DNA of 64,000 nucleotides from Fasciolopsis buskii (taxonomy: Eukaryota > Platyhelminthes > Trematoda > Plagiorchiida > Fasciolidae): positions 35,117-99,116 of the forward strand of contig LUCM01004197.1 in the NCBI GenBank assembly GCA_008360955.1. The letters run 5' to 3'. Position 1 is the stretch's first letter. Each line of letters begins with the position of its first letter. Shown here one piece after another: positions 32,231 to 45,307 of this stretch. The notes under the pieces were generated by a model, which saw only the letters and a program-made list of their open reading frames with translations, was not told the DNA's origin and did no database searches. The translations under genes and the position numbers were made by a program.

Positions 32231-33689
32231 ACTGCGGACAGTAGCATTTTGTGTTGACTACGACGCCGTTCTCCTCTTTCCCCATCTCTTTGAGTCCACC
32301 CTCTTTCCATAATGTTTATCAACTCTCTCTATATCAGCATATAACATGATGAAAAAGGTATCCACCGTTGGGGTTCACCGTATTGTTTAAAGCCGTTCAT
32401 GGGTGATTATGATGGCATTAGTCCGAGGCATAATCTGTCCCAACTTTGAGTAGATCCTAAAGTTGAAATTCCTTTTCCCGATCAGACTTGAACCTACTGG
32501 TGAACTCCGGGAGCATTTCAGCGCCAACTTTGTTCTACCAGCTCAACGAGGAAGCCAAACCGTCCTAACTGCCTTCCCAGGTAAAATTAGCACAGCATCC
32601 ATCACTTAGTATTATTCGTGATAACTGCCTCATCCAAACCATATTTTAAGCAGAAATTTTGGGCATTACTCCAATGGCCTACTTGAAATGGTCCCATTTA
32701 AGTGAAGAATTCATAACAGACTGTGCTTGCTTTGTTTTTTATATTACCGTTTTCTTGTCCGAAGTTGATGGAACAAACATGTAAAGGGCAAAAATGAGAT
32801 CTCTGCCTCCGCCCATCGTCAATCGATTCTGTTTCTGGTGAGATATCGTCCATTTCCACCAACTCTTGTGAGAACCACCAAGTCGAGTAGACTCAAGGCC
32901 CGTTTCCTGGAAAAACGTCGTCTATGTCTTTCTTTTGTGGTCAGAATTCCGATCTACAATAGGGGATTCCGATCACGTTCTGGTCCGTACTCACTTCTGC
33001 CTATACCTAGGTTTTGGTCTAACCAACATGAAAGTTGTTTGTCTTGCACATCTGCTCCTAGGCGATCAGCGCCGACTTAAGTTCCAGTTTTGCTTTCTGT
33101 TCCATTATCGTCACACGCAAATGCTCTTGTTCCTAGTGTACACTGCAGACATATCCAGGAAGTAGTGTATTCAACAGTGACCGTGACACAGGACTCCAGA
33201 CTATGTGCACCTCAGAAACGATGGGTATCCCTCACATCAGTTGTTCTGCGAGGTCCTCGCAGATCGCTTTCCCCGATAACCAAATCCAGTGAGATACCTG
33301 GATCCTAAGACGTCAGCTAACCAGGAAGCTGAGAGATGACGGCGAGCAATGATAGGTAGAAAAACAGTAGAGCTGTAACAAGCTCATCTTAACTGTGTTC
33401 CCTACAATTCCGCCACAATCATTTCTTTTTTGTGAAAAGTTGGCTTAAATGTGCCCTCCATTCACCGTTCCGTTCGTCCAGAGTTGCTCCCGTTTGCCAT
33501 TCGAATGGTTTCCACTCTCAACTGGACTCAAGTACGGGTGCACATCAGTCACTGTTCCACCGACGGGTGGGACTCGTGCGGCTTAGTATATCAATTTTCA
33601 ATGCTCCTCTACGGTTAGAATGTCCACTCCAGCATTTTCCAGTACCAAAATTCGTCCTCTGTTTACGAAAATGTCGGAACTATCTCGGG
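32231..33689. other. Unassigned sequence
   Basis: Several overlapping short plus-strand ORFs (32838-33308) with no clear domain. 33430-33690 may be decayed CR1-like 5' sequence. Confidence 0.4.
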
Positions 33690-34795
33690 TACTCCAATTG
33701 TTGATTCATGTTCAAACTTGTATGATCAGTGTTACAAGAGATGTGACTGAACTCGGATGTTAAGGGTTCACTCGTATTGATCAACTGTATCACACTATAC
33801 GGGCAGGACGGAGTTTCCATCAAGAAAAATCTGTGGATGTGGCAACATACAATAACTATTCATGGTCTGGCAAGTCTGAGATTATCTATAAATACTGCCT
33901 GAGTAGAACTGACAGCCTAGTAACTCAGTGTGATCCTAGGTTTTTTTTTTGTCATAGCAGTACAATCATGACAGGCCTATGTATAGTCTCTTTTAACCTA
34001 CAACGCAATATCTCATCTTCATTTGATTTTTTTTCAGCATTTATTGCTCCACTTCTTGGACATAATTTTCACATTATTAAGAAGCATTTTAATCATGCAC
34101 CGACTCTGCTACCCACTGCGTTTTAGTCTAACAGGAAACTCCGTTTTAGACACAATCACTGTCAGGTATTCTGAATTGTTCTCCGAAATTATGCGGGACC
34201 ATCCTGACAAGTGACCGTTGTCTGTATATACCACAGCCTAAGATATACCCACGATCCGCTTGCCGTTCATTCAGGCAGGCAAACCAAATCAAAGTTTGCC
34301 TTAGTAATTTTTCACGCGGCAATCTTATCCTCCATCAACAATCTTTCATACGTACCTTTTTTTAAACCCCTGATAAATGGCAATGTTAGATTTCTCATAG
34401 AGCTGGTAAATGCCACTTTTGATATTTGATGCTCCATTGAAACCTACTCGTCTCAAATGACCATATTTCATCCCAATTTCTGAATTCCCCGAGAAGAGTA
34501 CCTACAACTCCCGTAAGAATTCTCAAGTCCAGCAAACCTCCAAATGGACAAAGCCAGAAGACAAAAATATCGAAACGACGTTTGCTAACCAACTTCTGAG
34601 TGGTAACAATAGCAAATCCTTGTGGCAGGGGTTTTGACTGTTCTATTGGATGAAAACTTGGAGTGTACTCCGGGTCCGGATGGTATTAATCACCCCTCCA
34701 ACCACCCTCGTAATCGCATCCTCGTTAAATTTGTAAGGGATGATGATATGCCAGTTACCTTTTTTCAGAGAACATACGTTTAGGCTTCGTAGAGT
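33690..34795 (+). pseudogene. CR1-like LINE remnant A: endonuclease and RT start
   Basis: Aligns in order with the two CR1-like copies further downstream. The block from 33830 parallels the 'FWSDKSEVVYTYS' region and carries WSGKSEIIYKYCLSRTD. This is followed by a CDPRFFFCHSSTIMT segment equivalent to CHPRFYCHTSTIKT in the 53-56 kb copy. The GDFNHA catalytic box has decayed to a KKHFNHAPTL form (about 34080-34115). A GPDGI-type motif (ECTPGPDGI, about 34665-34690) marks the RT entry. The RT core is absent. After about 34795 the sequence changes to RTE-2. Confidence 0.7.
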
Positions 34796-35284
34796 AATTG
34801 ATTGAACTAGATACATTTAGTTATTTGGGTAGTTCCCTCTGGTCAGGTGGCCGTATATTAGACGGTATGTGTTTGCTCGATTGAGACATCGGTGGCGTCG
34901 GCGTGACATTTATTCAGTCGTAGACTAAAAATAGAGCTTTCACTGAAACGGGCCTGCTATCCAGCTCAGAAGCATGACTTTGCGATGGCCTTTAGCGTTT
35001 GTCCTCGTATCACTGGTAGAATATGGTGGGAGAATCGCATTAGAAATGTTGACATTGGGCTGAGGGTCTTAGTTAAACCAAAGCTTCGATCTGCTGCCAG
35101 CTTTACCACGCCTCCTCATTATGGCTTTGCTAAATGGCCAATCATCTATGGCCCTCGACGACCGATAGTTGGTCGATCGAAAGGGATCATTATTGTCCCA
35201 ATCGTGCGTACACATAAAATCAATTGCATAAAGCCACAGCAAGATTGCATCTTAACGTGCGTGGTGGCTTGTACACCTCGATGA
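34796..35284 (+). pseudogene. RTE-2 C-terminal fragment
   Basis: Starts with LDTFSYLGSSLWSGGRILDG (about 34807-34866), the family's F-YLGS block after the RT core. SSEA-like and RITGRIWWENRIRNVDI sequence follows (about 35008-35055), corresponding to the conserved CLRxIARIxWxxRVSNxxV C-terminal block. Frameshifts separate the pieces. Confidence 0.7.
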
Positions 35285-35470
35285 CCCTACAAACTATATC
35301 GCATGGCTTATCTCAGGGGTTTAGATAGAGGCCTAATGAAGTCGCCTCCCGGTCCACAAGGTTAGAGTTGATTTGAGCTAGCAATTCAATCGTAAAAATA
35401 AGAGGGAAAGCAATTGATGCAAGCAGGTGGGCTTCCATTCCACCACTGTAGACTGCCTTCCAGATATGTT
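35285..35470 (+). repeat. RTE-2-type 3' tail, diverged copy
   Basis: Parallel to the start of the 423-bp inverted repeat at 7500-7700. Shared stretches include 'catggcttatctca' (one mismatch), 'agcaattcaatcg' (one mismatch) and 'gcaag-agg-gggcttcca'. It is clearly older than the two identical copies, and its position after an RTE-2 C-terminus identifies the repeat. Confidence 0.65.
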
Positions 35471-35640
35471 CCTGTGAGAACCAAAGACATCGTGAGATCT
35501 TGCTATGCAGCTCAGAATTATGACCTTGAGGACAGATGTGCAAAGAACTTCGCAATGGAATGTTATTATTGACGTAATACTGGTAGAATACGATGGGAAT
35601 ATTGTGTCAGTAACTCAGGGTTTAGGCGTATAGTACTGAC
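35471..35640 (+). pseudogene. Second RTE-2 C-terminal fragment
   Basis: Repeats, in diverged form, part of 34945-35045. 'gctatgcagctcagaattatgacc' there parallels 'gctatccagctcagaagcatgac' here, as does the following 'ctggtagaata-gatgggaa' piece. Two C-terminal remnants thus flank one tail copy. Confidence 0.55.
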
Positions 35641-35830
35641 AGGCCGTAGTCAAGAGGTCGGCCTCCTGGCTTCTCAACCGGAAGGTGGCGGGTTCGGATC
35701 CTTCTACCGACGGTCAACTTCCCCGCATTGCAATCCTTTGTTGTTCGTGCCCTGCTTCCTGCAAACGATGCAGATTTGGCTTTCATTAATAAAGGAATGA
35801 AATGATGAAAGATAAAAGTTCAATCTTGAG
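35640..35830 (+). repeat. SINE family A, best copy
   Basis: tRNA(Leu/Ser)-like head. The A box TAGTCAAGAGG (35647-35657) fits the consensus fully and the B box GGTTCGGATCC (35691-35701) is one base off, spaced 44 bp as in a tRNA with a variable arm. A unique body follows (GTCAACTTCCCCGCATTGCA and on), shared with copies at 30.95, 46.94 and 61.7 kb. The tail ends near an AATAAAGGAATGAAATGATG tract. Transcription by RNA polymerase III is inferred; it would depend on LINE enzymes to move. Confidence 0.75.
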
Positions 35831-37598
35831 AAAAGGCATTGTATTTAAGTAAATTAAGGTGCGTGGGACACATTACGCAGGCTCACAGAGCGCTTGCTTC
35901 ATTCTATGCTGTTGTTCGAGACAGTTAACGGTTGGAGGTTCGGTCAAGGTGGCCAGTTAGCAAAATGGGGAAAATTAGTGAGCGGAATGACTCGTGTAGG
36001 CTCAGTTAGACTTCCAGGGTGGAGCCCACGGGAATCCCTCAAGCACATGTTGTAGACGGTATGTTAAATTCCTGAATGTCACAGTCATTTAAGTTCTTTA
36101 ATTCGATATCTTTTATCTCTTATGGATTTCTTCAACTTTACGGTCGATCATTCACTATTTTTCATCCTTGCCTCGTTTCAAGAGACGGTGCTGTGGAGTA
36201 GCAACCAAAACAAGAGCACATTGGTGCAAGATGTATGACTGTAAAAACTGAACTAAACTAAACCGAACGGAGTCATCCAGCTTTCCATCGCACATTTTTC
36301 ACTGGCCCACCTCAACTTAGCCAACGAACTGAGCGCGTGATCTTTTACGATCTCTCTTAGTCACCTGTCTCAGGCTTGCTCGGTTGAGAAAACGAGCCGG
36401 GACAACGACAGTACTTTTTCTGGGAGCACCTAAAACGATAAGTAAGAGTGACTTACTTTTAAATGTAATAAGCAGATAAATGCAAACATAAAAGCACAAA
36501 AGGAAGCACCCTGTTTCAGTTGGCCAATATAACTGCCGCACACCGGCGCAAGACCGAGTAGCGTGCAGGTGCATACGCACGTCATATGATGCTAGAATGG
36601 GTACAGTAATCATGGTAATCTCCAGGCTTTTCTAGAGATAATGGTAAGACAAAAAGAGACCAGTCAGCGTTCCCTTGTATTTTCGATGATAACCACGCAC
36701 AATTTCCTTTCAACAAACATGAAATTAGTAAACCCCAAAACACAGATTTGGCCAGAGTAGAAGAAACCAGCTTCACGAGTGACTCGAGACATTGAGCACA
36801 CTATATCAGTTCCGAATCTGCTACCGCGTTTTTCGACTAGGGTAATGCAGAGTGAATCACAATTTATACAAAGTTCGCGATGCTTATATCATTCCAAGAC
36901 TGAATTCGGAAAAAATAACTATGAGACGAGACACCATAAAGTGAAAATGAAAAGCAGTAAGTTTAATTTGAGAATAAGGAGTTGCATATGATTGACCAAG
37001 TGATCGTGTTAGTCATCGGCCACGTTTTCTCGCACTCTTCGAGAAAAGGATCCGGGCATACCTTGGCCGTCTAATAGCCCTCACGATGCACCATTTAGGT
37101 CTTCCTCAGTTCCTTTATCAAGAGAAGCGTGAGAAGGCAGATGATCAACCTTGGGTTAATGACTTGTAGGATCAGTTGGCCAATCAGATGCACGGACGGC
37201 GAGTGAGAGTTTATCGCAACCCTTTATTCTCAAAGTAAATTTGCAATTTCTCATCTTACAGTCTCTTAGTTCAATCTCATTTTTTCTGAATTCACTCTTG
37301 AAATGTTATAAACCACCCAATCGGGTGTCCATACTAGTGGTTGCCCAAAGATTTGTCAGTCACAAAGACTACGAAAAAGACACGCCCGACTGAAGCTGCT
37401 TGACCGAATAGGCCCGCTTCTGTCTGTCTGCGCTCCTTCCTATGCTAAAAGTAAGCGGACAGCTCATTGAGGTGGCTATTAGTTGATATGTGGCTGATTT
37501 TTGCAACCGTATTGAGTGGATATTGAATTCAAAATGCCAAACCAATCTAATTGGGTATCATTAGACCACACTCTGTCCTGGTCCCCTCTGCGTTTGTT
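35831..37598. other. Unassigned intergenic sequence
   Basis: Short ORFs only, on both strands. Confidence 0.5.
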
Positions 37599-37799
37599 TC
37601 AACAACGGTTGTATCTGTGATTTAACCCTTTTTCAAGGTTCTTTGGTTTGTTCTGGGATATCAGATCACTTTCTGGATCATTTTCTGGAGCAGAAAGTTG
37701 TGTGATTTTTTGGGAATTTTGATCCATTTCTCGTCGTATCCGTAACAATTTATCATAACTAACAGGACTGTCCAATCCTTTAGCTATTTTTCTAACAGT
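37599..37799 (-). other. Unassigned 66-codon frame, coding-like
   Basis: A minus-strand frame with a stop just upstream and no early ATG. It begins TVRKIAKGLDSPVSYDKLLR, is basic then acidic, and ends NHRYNRC before a stop. It could be an internal exon (AG dinucleotides precede it) or chance. No family was recognised. Confidence 0.15.
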
Positions 37800-40270
37800 T
37801 TATGAACCAGATAACTGAGCTACCCTGAAAGAGGTAACATTTTCGGTCCGTACATTACATCATCAAATCCTGTTATCAACCGTTATCACTTCGTTGGTTC
37901 TTTCATTCTGCCCGATTCGTCCTGATAACCCCAATCAGAATGTTAATGAAACTGACATGCGGAACTTTTGTGAACCTATTTGTCTCGTATATTCGGTACA
38001 CCTTTCTCATGCTTTTTAATCTCATCAGGATTGTATTTCTTTCATTCCCGCTTGAACCTCAGTTGTAATAGTCCATAGACTCGAAATATCGACGCGTAAA
38101 GTCAGTGCATCGACCCAAGACTACATAAGCGAAATCAGTGAGAGGAATTCATCCACAGAAATTCCCGTCCGAATTTATTTACAGTTAATTCACATATACA
38201 CTGGTAGTAGCCAAGTTGATTTAGCTTCAGTCACCAAAACGGGCAGAGACCCGAATTCTAGGTCCATCGCTCACTTTGTTGATAGAGAACAACCGGCCTG
38301 TTAGCACATTTGACCATATACGGTTCCATGCCACTTCAAGTTTTAGAGTCACAGTTACCGATACCCCCTTCCCAGTGCAGTGGGTCCTAAAGTCTATGGG
38401 GCATGTCCCTTCCACTACACTTGCGGTTCAAATATGTTATGAAAAATTCCAAACCATCATTGGGAGAATGCACATAAACCAATGGCAGTCGCTAAATTTC
38501 ACCATTTTTGTTAGTGGGTTTCCGAGATTCTGATTGGTAGGCTGGTAATTCACATCGGCCGCGAAACTGTTGCACGCGACACCAGCGATGCTCAGTTTTC
38601 TCCCAAACATAACTTCACTAACCAACTTATCCTTATTCCCAGATTCCTACTTGGTTTAGCCCAATGACCCGCAACCATTAGTTTCTCTACTTGGGCATAT
38701 CAGGCTAGCCTGCTTTGCATTCGCGTCATTTTCAAAGTCATTTATTCCGTAACTTCCTGCCTCAAGTACTATTCAGTGTCCTTTGGATTCCAAACTAGCT
38801 CCCCATGTTTATTTAATCCCTTGTCGAATTAAACAGCCTAATCGTTCAAATGAACCGTCAATCTCACATTGCAATTACAAATTGCGTCTCCGTTTCCTTG
38901 AGTCAGTCATTCAAACACCTCTCAATTCATCATTGTACTCGCGTTTTTGTTTAGAACATTTGCGTCCAAATAAATTTCTCGTTTTCCTTCTCCGGTTAAT
39001 GTTTCCTCCTGTAACAAATCGCAATACTAGTGCTCCCCCAAAGGACTGGTCCTACGTATATCTCTCACCACACATTCTCTCTTGTGCTGTCGGAAGATGT
39101 GAAATCTTTTCAAGCCATCCATCCTAAAATGAATCCCAGCACCAAAAAATTATGATATATTTTCCAGCCGCAACAAACTGTCAGCACTATGTGAATGTTA
39201 ATTCTGTTGAGCAACTGCGGGACTAGAAAAATGGACTACGAGGCGATCACTCGAACACTAACACAATGCGAAACAAAACGTAATCAAAGATGCATTCAAG
39301 TTGGAGGGTGTTTTGAGTTTGTGTATTAGATAAATCGAGAGTTTCATGTATTTTTGGTCAAATCCCAGTAGTTTGTGTGCATTTATGTCCTGACACTTTT
39401 TGCTGATAAGAAGATATGTCTCGGCATCGGCCATGAACTTGTTTTGTGGTTATTCTTGGCCGAATGAGGGAACTGGAAGTGGAAAGTGACGAAACTTGGC
39501 TTAGAAACTCAGTTAATCCCCTCACAATCAAGTGCCCGGTCCACGAGTTCTTCATTCATTTGATTCAGTCCCCAGTTGCACTCAACACCCCCAAAGTTGC
39601 TTTCATCTCGAAATAATCGCTACCACCCAAAATGCCAAGTTATTCTACCGTTTTTTGTAATACATCTTCAGATCAGGAGAAAATTTACAAATGGGCAAAT
39701 AATTTCATGCGATAGAAAGCTAGCATCTTGGATGGAATCGAATCCACACCCTTGAACTGCATGCTGTCTAACGGGTGTACGACGAGTTGCAACACAAGAT
39801 GGCGGCTTGACACGTCTGATCAGTGAGCGTCTTGTTTGCACCCAGAATTATCGATGATTGTTAATACAATGTCTCGGCCGTGACTTCCCCTTGGGAGTAT
39901 ATATCCAAATATCCAACTCCTTGATGAACTTACCGACCGAGACTCACTGTAATGTCTGCTGACAAGAATGGGGTCTGCTGCTCTTGGCTGACTGAATACC
40001 CGTGAACAAGATCGCATACTAGTGCTTCTTTTGGGGACTTAAGTTGCCGAATTGTCAGCTTATTTTGTATCATGCCCCTAGGAGGTTGCACGTAGTCTAT
40101 TTCGGCAGACAACCAGGTAGAGTTACACAAAATAACAATTAGGCCCATGTGTGACGAGTGACTGGATTTTCGAATATCCAATACCAAGTGATATGTTAGA
40201 CAACCAGTTTTGGCTGCTGGTTCATGGAATTTGTATTCGGAAAAACATTACGTGTTGACCGGTACAAAAG
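37800..40270. other. Unassigned intergenic sequence
   Basis: A 114-codon plus ORF (38783-39127) and overlapping minus ORFs (40187-39820) have no recognised domain. The latter follow the retropepsin-like relic and may be decayed parts of the same element. A B-box-like GGATTCGATTCC lies on the minus strand near 39736-39747. Confidence 0.4.
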
Positions 40271-40516
40271 TCAACCATTCCAGTAGTTCTTTGACCAATC
40301 AACTGAACATTGACAAATTCCAAAGCACATTTGTGAGGATTCTTTGATCCAAATATTCCATTGCCAACTAGAACTCACCGTAAACTTCTGATCGACACAG
40401 TAAGTCAATAAATTACAATCCGTACCAGTATCTGTAAGAGAAAACAAGCAAAAAATGGCTATTCTCTGATGCCAGTCTCCGTTCACAAGGATTTCAGGAA
40501 CCCGGGTCGGACCCAT
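40271..40516 (-). pseudogene. Possible retropepsin (LTR-element protease) relic
   Basis: An 81-codon minus-strand frame contains PEILVNGDWHQRIAI followed shortly by TDTGTDCNLLTYCVDQKF. A short beta-strand-like 'VNG' segment leading to D-T-G-[ST/A]-x-x-x-[LN]-[LI] is the pattern of retroviral-type aspartic proteases, which cleave the element polyprotein. A six-residue insertion separates the two parts, so the copy is decayed. The usual downstream flap and ILG motifs are not seen. No RT was found nearby. The call rests on one motif. Confidence 0.35.
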
Positions 40517-41485
40517 TGACAGGCTGTCAAACTAGGAACAGAATGGCAAAGACAGGATTTAAATTTCGATTGATTATTTCGCTTGAAAGTATAACGAGGA
40601 CGAACGAGCAAATGATTTGTGGACAAACAGTTTCAATATGTATTTTTGACTAGGGAATATTGAAAGATGTAGCTGTTCGTTTTAGGTCGCAAATTTTGAG
40701 TGAACTAACTGATCTTCTTGATGTTACCATTGCAGAATTTCAAAGTAGTTATTGGTTTAAATTGAATTACTCTCATGAAATACGTAAGATGTCTGCCTTG
40801 AGCAAGTACTAGTGAATTTGGTTCACCGAAAGATAGTAACCGTCCCGGGGGGAGTGCTCAGAATAGAGACGCTGGAAATGGAAAATCTTTATGATTTGTT
40901 TTTGGTTGTTTTGGTTGTTTCACTAGGTCAGCTGGGTGCATATATCTGATTGAGTAATCCCGGGACTAAGACCAGGTTACTTGTTCTGTTTCATTGGAAT
41001 GGTGGTTTCCGCAGAGTCGGCTGCTCACTCACAAAAGTTACGTTCGAGAGCAGTGTCCATGTTGACTCAACAGTAGAGCATCTATACGGTAATCAGCAGG
41101 ACATCGGCTCGTTTTTAGCTGGTGTAGTGGACTTTTAGATGAATGGTGGCCTAAGAAGCTTTTTCATTCTCCGTAAAACTAGTAACATTACAGACACATG
41201 GGAACACACCAACAAGGACCAAACGAGATAGTGGGTCGAGGAAATAGAGTGGTAGGTTTCCACAAATGTGCTGTGAGCACTGACATGGCGTAAACTTTGA
41301 GAAAGACTGTTCCTGTGGTGCGACACTCAGCAATGACCGTTTGTTTTTGACGGGTTTGGCAAGTGCAGAAATCCAAGTGAGCTGCACACTGACACTGTAT
41401 GAGAAATCATTTAAGAATCAAATTTAATCCTACACTACCATAAACTATCTAGTGTAGAAATTATCTCGATATCAAGAGTTTTCAA
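40517..41485. other. Unassigned intergenic sequence
   Basis: Overlapping short minus ORFs (41387-41135) but no domain. Confidence 0.5.
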
Positions 41486-41590
41486 GTTCGGCGGTGGAGC
41501 ACATACAGTACAAAGTCACCGGCTATGTTCAAGCGTAGGCTCGAATCTCGCCAACGTCGAAGGATTTTCGTATCCGCATCATTTCCTTAC
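41486..41590 (+). repeat. tRNA-like relic
   Basis: TGGAGCACATA (41496) and GGCTCGAATCT (41539-41549) sit 43 bp apart, like A and B boxes. Each has two or more mismatches. The sequence after the B box does not match SINE family A. Confidence 0.3.
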
Positions 41591-42862
41591 TCAGCTGAGT
41601 TTATTGTTCACAAGCGTGGCTCGTGTACAGTGAGTCTTGTAACCTCTTAAAAGAATTACTCATACACGATATTGAGTAGGTTGGTGACCACAGGCAAAGC
41701 GGGATCCTGTTGGTCAGAGCGCGTTTTCACTCGGTTTTGTCGAATGAAACGGGCATCAACAGTGGAAGTAAATTTTCAACTTTTAGATTTACGGATTAGC
41801 GCGAGCGAAACCGAAGAACATCATTCACTGAGGGTGATTGAACCATAGTGCAGGTGAGATAACTGTTCACTTTTCGTTTCCTTTGCCTTAGTGATTAGAT
41901 TGACCGAAACCGACAGAAGATTTGCTCTATCATGTACTTAGTAAGAGCGCCTAGTTAGCTTCATGTTTACCGGTGATGATTTTCACCTCAAACTCTTAGG
42001 TATGAATCGTGAGTGCTAATTTGTCTTTTGAGTAACTGATGTCAGACCACCTGTTAAATTCGACTGCTGTCATGCCGTGAATCAGAATCATACATGTTTA
42101 CCTTAGGATAGGCAAGCCACTCAGGAGTTGTGCTTTATTCGAAACCTAGCGAACGATGCCAAAAGCGACCTGATAACATTCAATGAGAGGAATGATTCAG
42201 CGGTGAGTTCAGCAACGTAATCAGTCTGCATGTGAAGAAACATCCACATGGTCACGTTCATCAGCCAGATTGTGTTTCCAAGTTCAATACTCTGTGTATC
42301 CATACCTAATCGACTACTGGGACTGTTGTTCTATTCAAACAACATTTTTTTCAGGATACATTTTGTGCACACACGCCGTCTCAGCTGACGGTTTTCTTCG
42401 GATTATACGGCGAAAATGGACTTTGAACTTCGGTAATGGAAGGATTGAACGAATCAATCAATCATTCTTCAATTGTTCGGTTATTTTTTCCAAGTAACGT
42501 CATCGGTTTTCACGGCAGAATAAAAAAACAAACTTTGCAAAACACTCAATCAACTCATGTTATTTTAACACACCGCCGACAAAAACCATTGCCATCTAGG
42601 ATGACCGAATCTCTGCGAACATCTGTTCCGGGTGCATGGAGTTTGAAAAACTGAATTACCATTTTTAGGGATTCGTGCGATAGATGAACTGAGGGGTGAA
42701 AGGAAAAACGTCTGCATGGACGTCCTCAAGGCTTATTATGAATGATCGAATAAAATACCGTTAACGATCAAAGCAATGATAGCCAGAAGAGTAATACAGA
42801 TCATCAATTCCATGGAAATGATCGGTACAACGGTGACGGCGATAACGGCAACCGTAAGAACG
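41591..42862. other. Unassigned intergenic sequence
   Basis: Short ORFs only. Confidence 0.5.
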
Positions 42863-42958
42863 ACGATGATAATGCTGATGTTGATGATAATGATTGTGAT
42901 GATGATGATTGTGATGATGATGATGACGATGATGACGATGATGGTGATAGTGATTGTG
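42863..42958 (+). repeat. (GAT)n imperfect trinucleotide repeat
   Basis: About 30 GAT-type triplets with TTG, AAT and GAC variants. Degenerate units continue to about 43018. Confidence 0.95.
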
Positions 42959-43019
42959 GTAATATCCTTTTAATATATTATGGATGGTGTATTTTTGAAT
43001 GGTGATGTTGATTGTGAAT

Positions 43020-45307
43020 AATATTCCATCGTGTCCTCAGCCCTCTTTTTGTTTTTTAGTCTCTATCTTCAAACGCATGTTCCCATTCTTAGACTGAACG
43101 TCATTTTTACCTGTCCTTCTAAGTTTTTTATTCTTTCAAGATACTAGTGCGACAGTATCATCATGTCAAAGATCGGGGTTGGTACAAAATATCCTTCTCT
43201 ATAAATGGACACGGAATGCTTATCTATGCGTTCAAATCTAACGTGAACCACGTCTGGCTTTGATGGGGTATATCAGCTGTTGTTCAAGTCCATGCATCTG
43301 ATTGCAAGGCTGGGTTTTTGGCTTTTGCACATCTCACCAGTCCCACTAAGTTGCTCCCGGATAATTTTCAACCATATTGTTGCGTAATGTCATGGGCGAA
43401 TCGAGTTGTGATTGATAGTCTCGTGTACATGGGGGCTTGCGTCGCCCGCTATCTGACTTGTGTGAGTGCGACACGCACGGTTAGTGCAGGCACTCGACTA
43501 ATCCATCGATCAGGCACTTTTCAAACATGAGAAAGCAATTTCCGTGTGGGTATGGACTTTGGATTGTGAACAACAAATATTTGTGATGAGCAGTGTGAAT
43601 TTGATTTCCATTCTCAACAAATGCATCACTCGTTTTCATCAACCATTTGGCTTAGGTCCTAACATTCATTGTGATGATTGCCTGTTTGTTTTTCTGTCAC
43701 TGCGATTGTCACTTGCATCTACTGAAACCTAAACAAAAAATTGATCCAAAAATTTGGTTTAAGCATTTGTTGCGCAATCTTCCCTCCGGACTAGTGGCAC
43801 TGTGCACGGTAATCACGATTCGACTGGGCAAATGATAATAAGAATTTGGCCAAAACAGTAAGTCACTGTTTATTATCGGCCTTGACACGACGCAAGCAAC
43901 TAGTTACTTAATAGACATGTGAATCAGTAACGGAAAAACGCAGTCGTCATTAGAATTCACCTAGTGATCGGTGTACATCTCACAAATTAACATCCCCCTA
44001 AGCTTACTGCTGATATAAATAGTAGCTCAGTTTGCAATCGCATATGCTGGGGATGAGGGCACAAGTTTTAACTGTGGATATACCCAGATGCCCCTGAACG
44101 TCTGGCAATACTCTACGTGGCGAGGTAAGGCGCAGTGAAAGAAAGAAGAATCAGAAGAAATTATCCCAAACTACCTCAGTCTATTCAAGTCTTAAGGGGC
44201 TGCGAAAAACTACTGTAACATCCGGCGGATGGATCGATGTTGCCGAGAAACAGTGATCCAACCATAAAATGGCTCGATCTGCACAAATGATAAGTCAGTA
44301 GTCTCGTATGAGATCAAAATGCTTTCATCGCTATCAGTATTTAGTCCAAAGTGACGGAATCGTTACATCGATAGCCATAATGATACGTCGATTAGGATGC
44401 AAGCAGAAGATTGAGTCACTCGCAATCTGCATTCCACAATATATCGTAAACACGTACATTGCCTCCGGATTTATTCTAACGGTATGACCTTGAAACTTTG
44501 TGTTCTCGATCAATTGTTTACTAACATTACTTTGATCACTCTGATCGGAACAAAGATATCGGAAGGAAACGACGGAATTTTTTGTGGATAGTACTAGGAC
44601 AATCAGAAACAATCGCTACCAGAAGTTATTTTTGAAGTGTAAATTGGCAATTCATACCTGAAGATCAGTTCCTGCGTCGATATGAAAGATGGATGTTTCT
44701 TTTCAGCCAAGGCTTTAAACCTTGGTTAGAAGTTCAGTGGCCCGTCTCGTGATACATGCTAGTTTGACTTTGAAACCCCTGCTGAGAACTTCATAAGCCA
44801 ACCGGATGATCGAACGACCACATCAAACCAGGATCAAGAAGGCTGTGAGTCATTGATGATCACAGCATGTTATCAATACCGGCGACTCAAGGTTTACAAT
44901 AAGGAGAGATTTCAACTGGGAAGCACCTCAAAGCACACGGAGTCCTTAAACGGAGCTCGCATAGTCTCAGTAGCAGAAAGGAATATAATTCGAAAGACAA
45001 ACATCGCACAGAACAATCAGTCTATCTGACCGCTATACCGCTGTTTTACTGTAAACCTAGGATCTAGATGAAAGTTTGTCCCAGGACACTCGAGAGATTG
45101 TGCTCTCAAATTCTGCTTACCTTTCGAAATGTCTTCCTTGGCTCGTTTCCTTTGTGCCTTTCGTTTCCTTGCTGTATTGGTAATGTTTCCACACCACGAT
45201 ACATGCATCATATTCCACGAATCTGGCTTTTGCCTTTAACCCTTTCTGTCTTGTCCACTGAGGGAATTTGTCAATTTATGGCTCAATAACGTCATAAGAA
45301 GAAGCGC
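43020..45307. other. Unassigned intergenic sequence
   Basis: ORFs of 60-92 codons without known motifs. No repeat family was recognised. Confidence 0.5.

Noticed and set aside
35640..35710. A functional tRNA(Leu) or tRNA(Ser) gene
   Set aside because: The internal promoter boxes are good but the arms do not pair properly and the same body recurs downstream in other copies, so it is a SINE head.
42863..42958. Acidic Asp-rich protein segment
   Set aside because: The frame is created by a simple GAT repeat. No coding context surrounds it.
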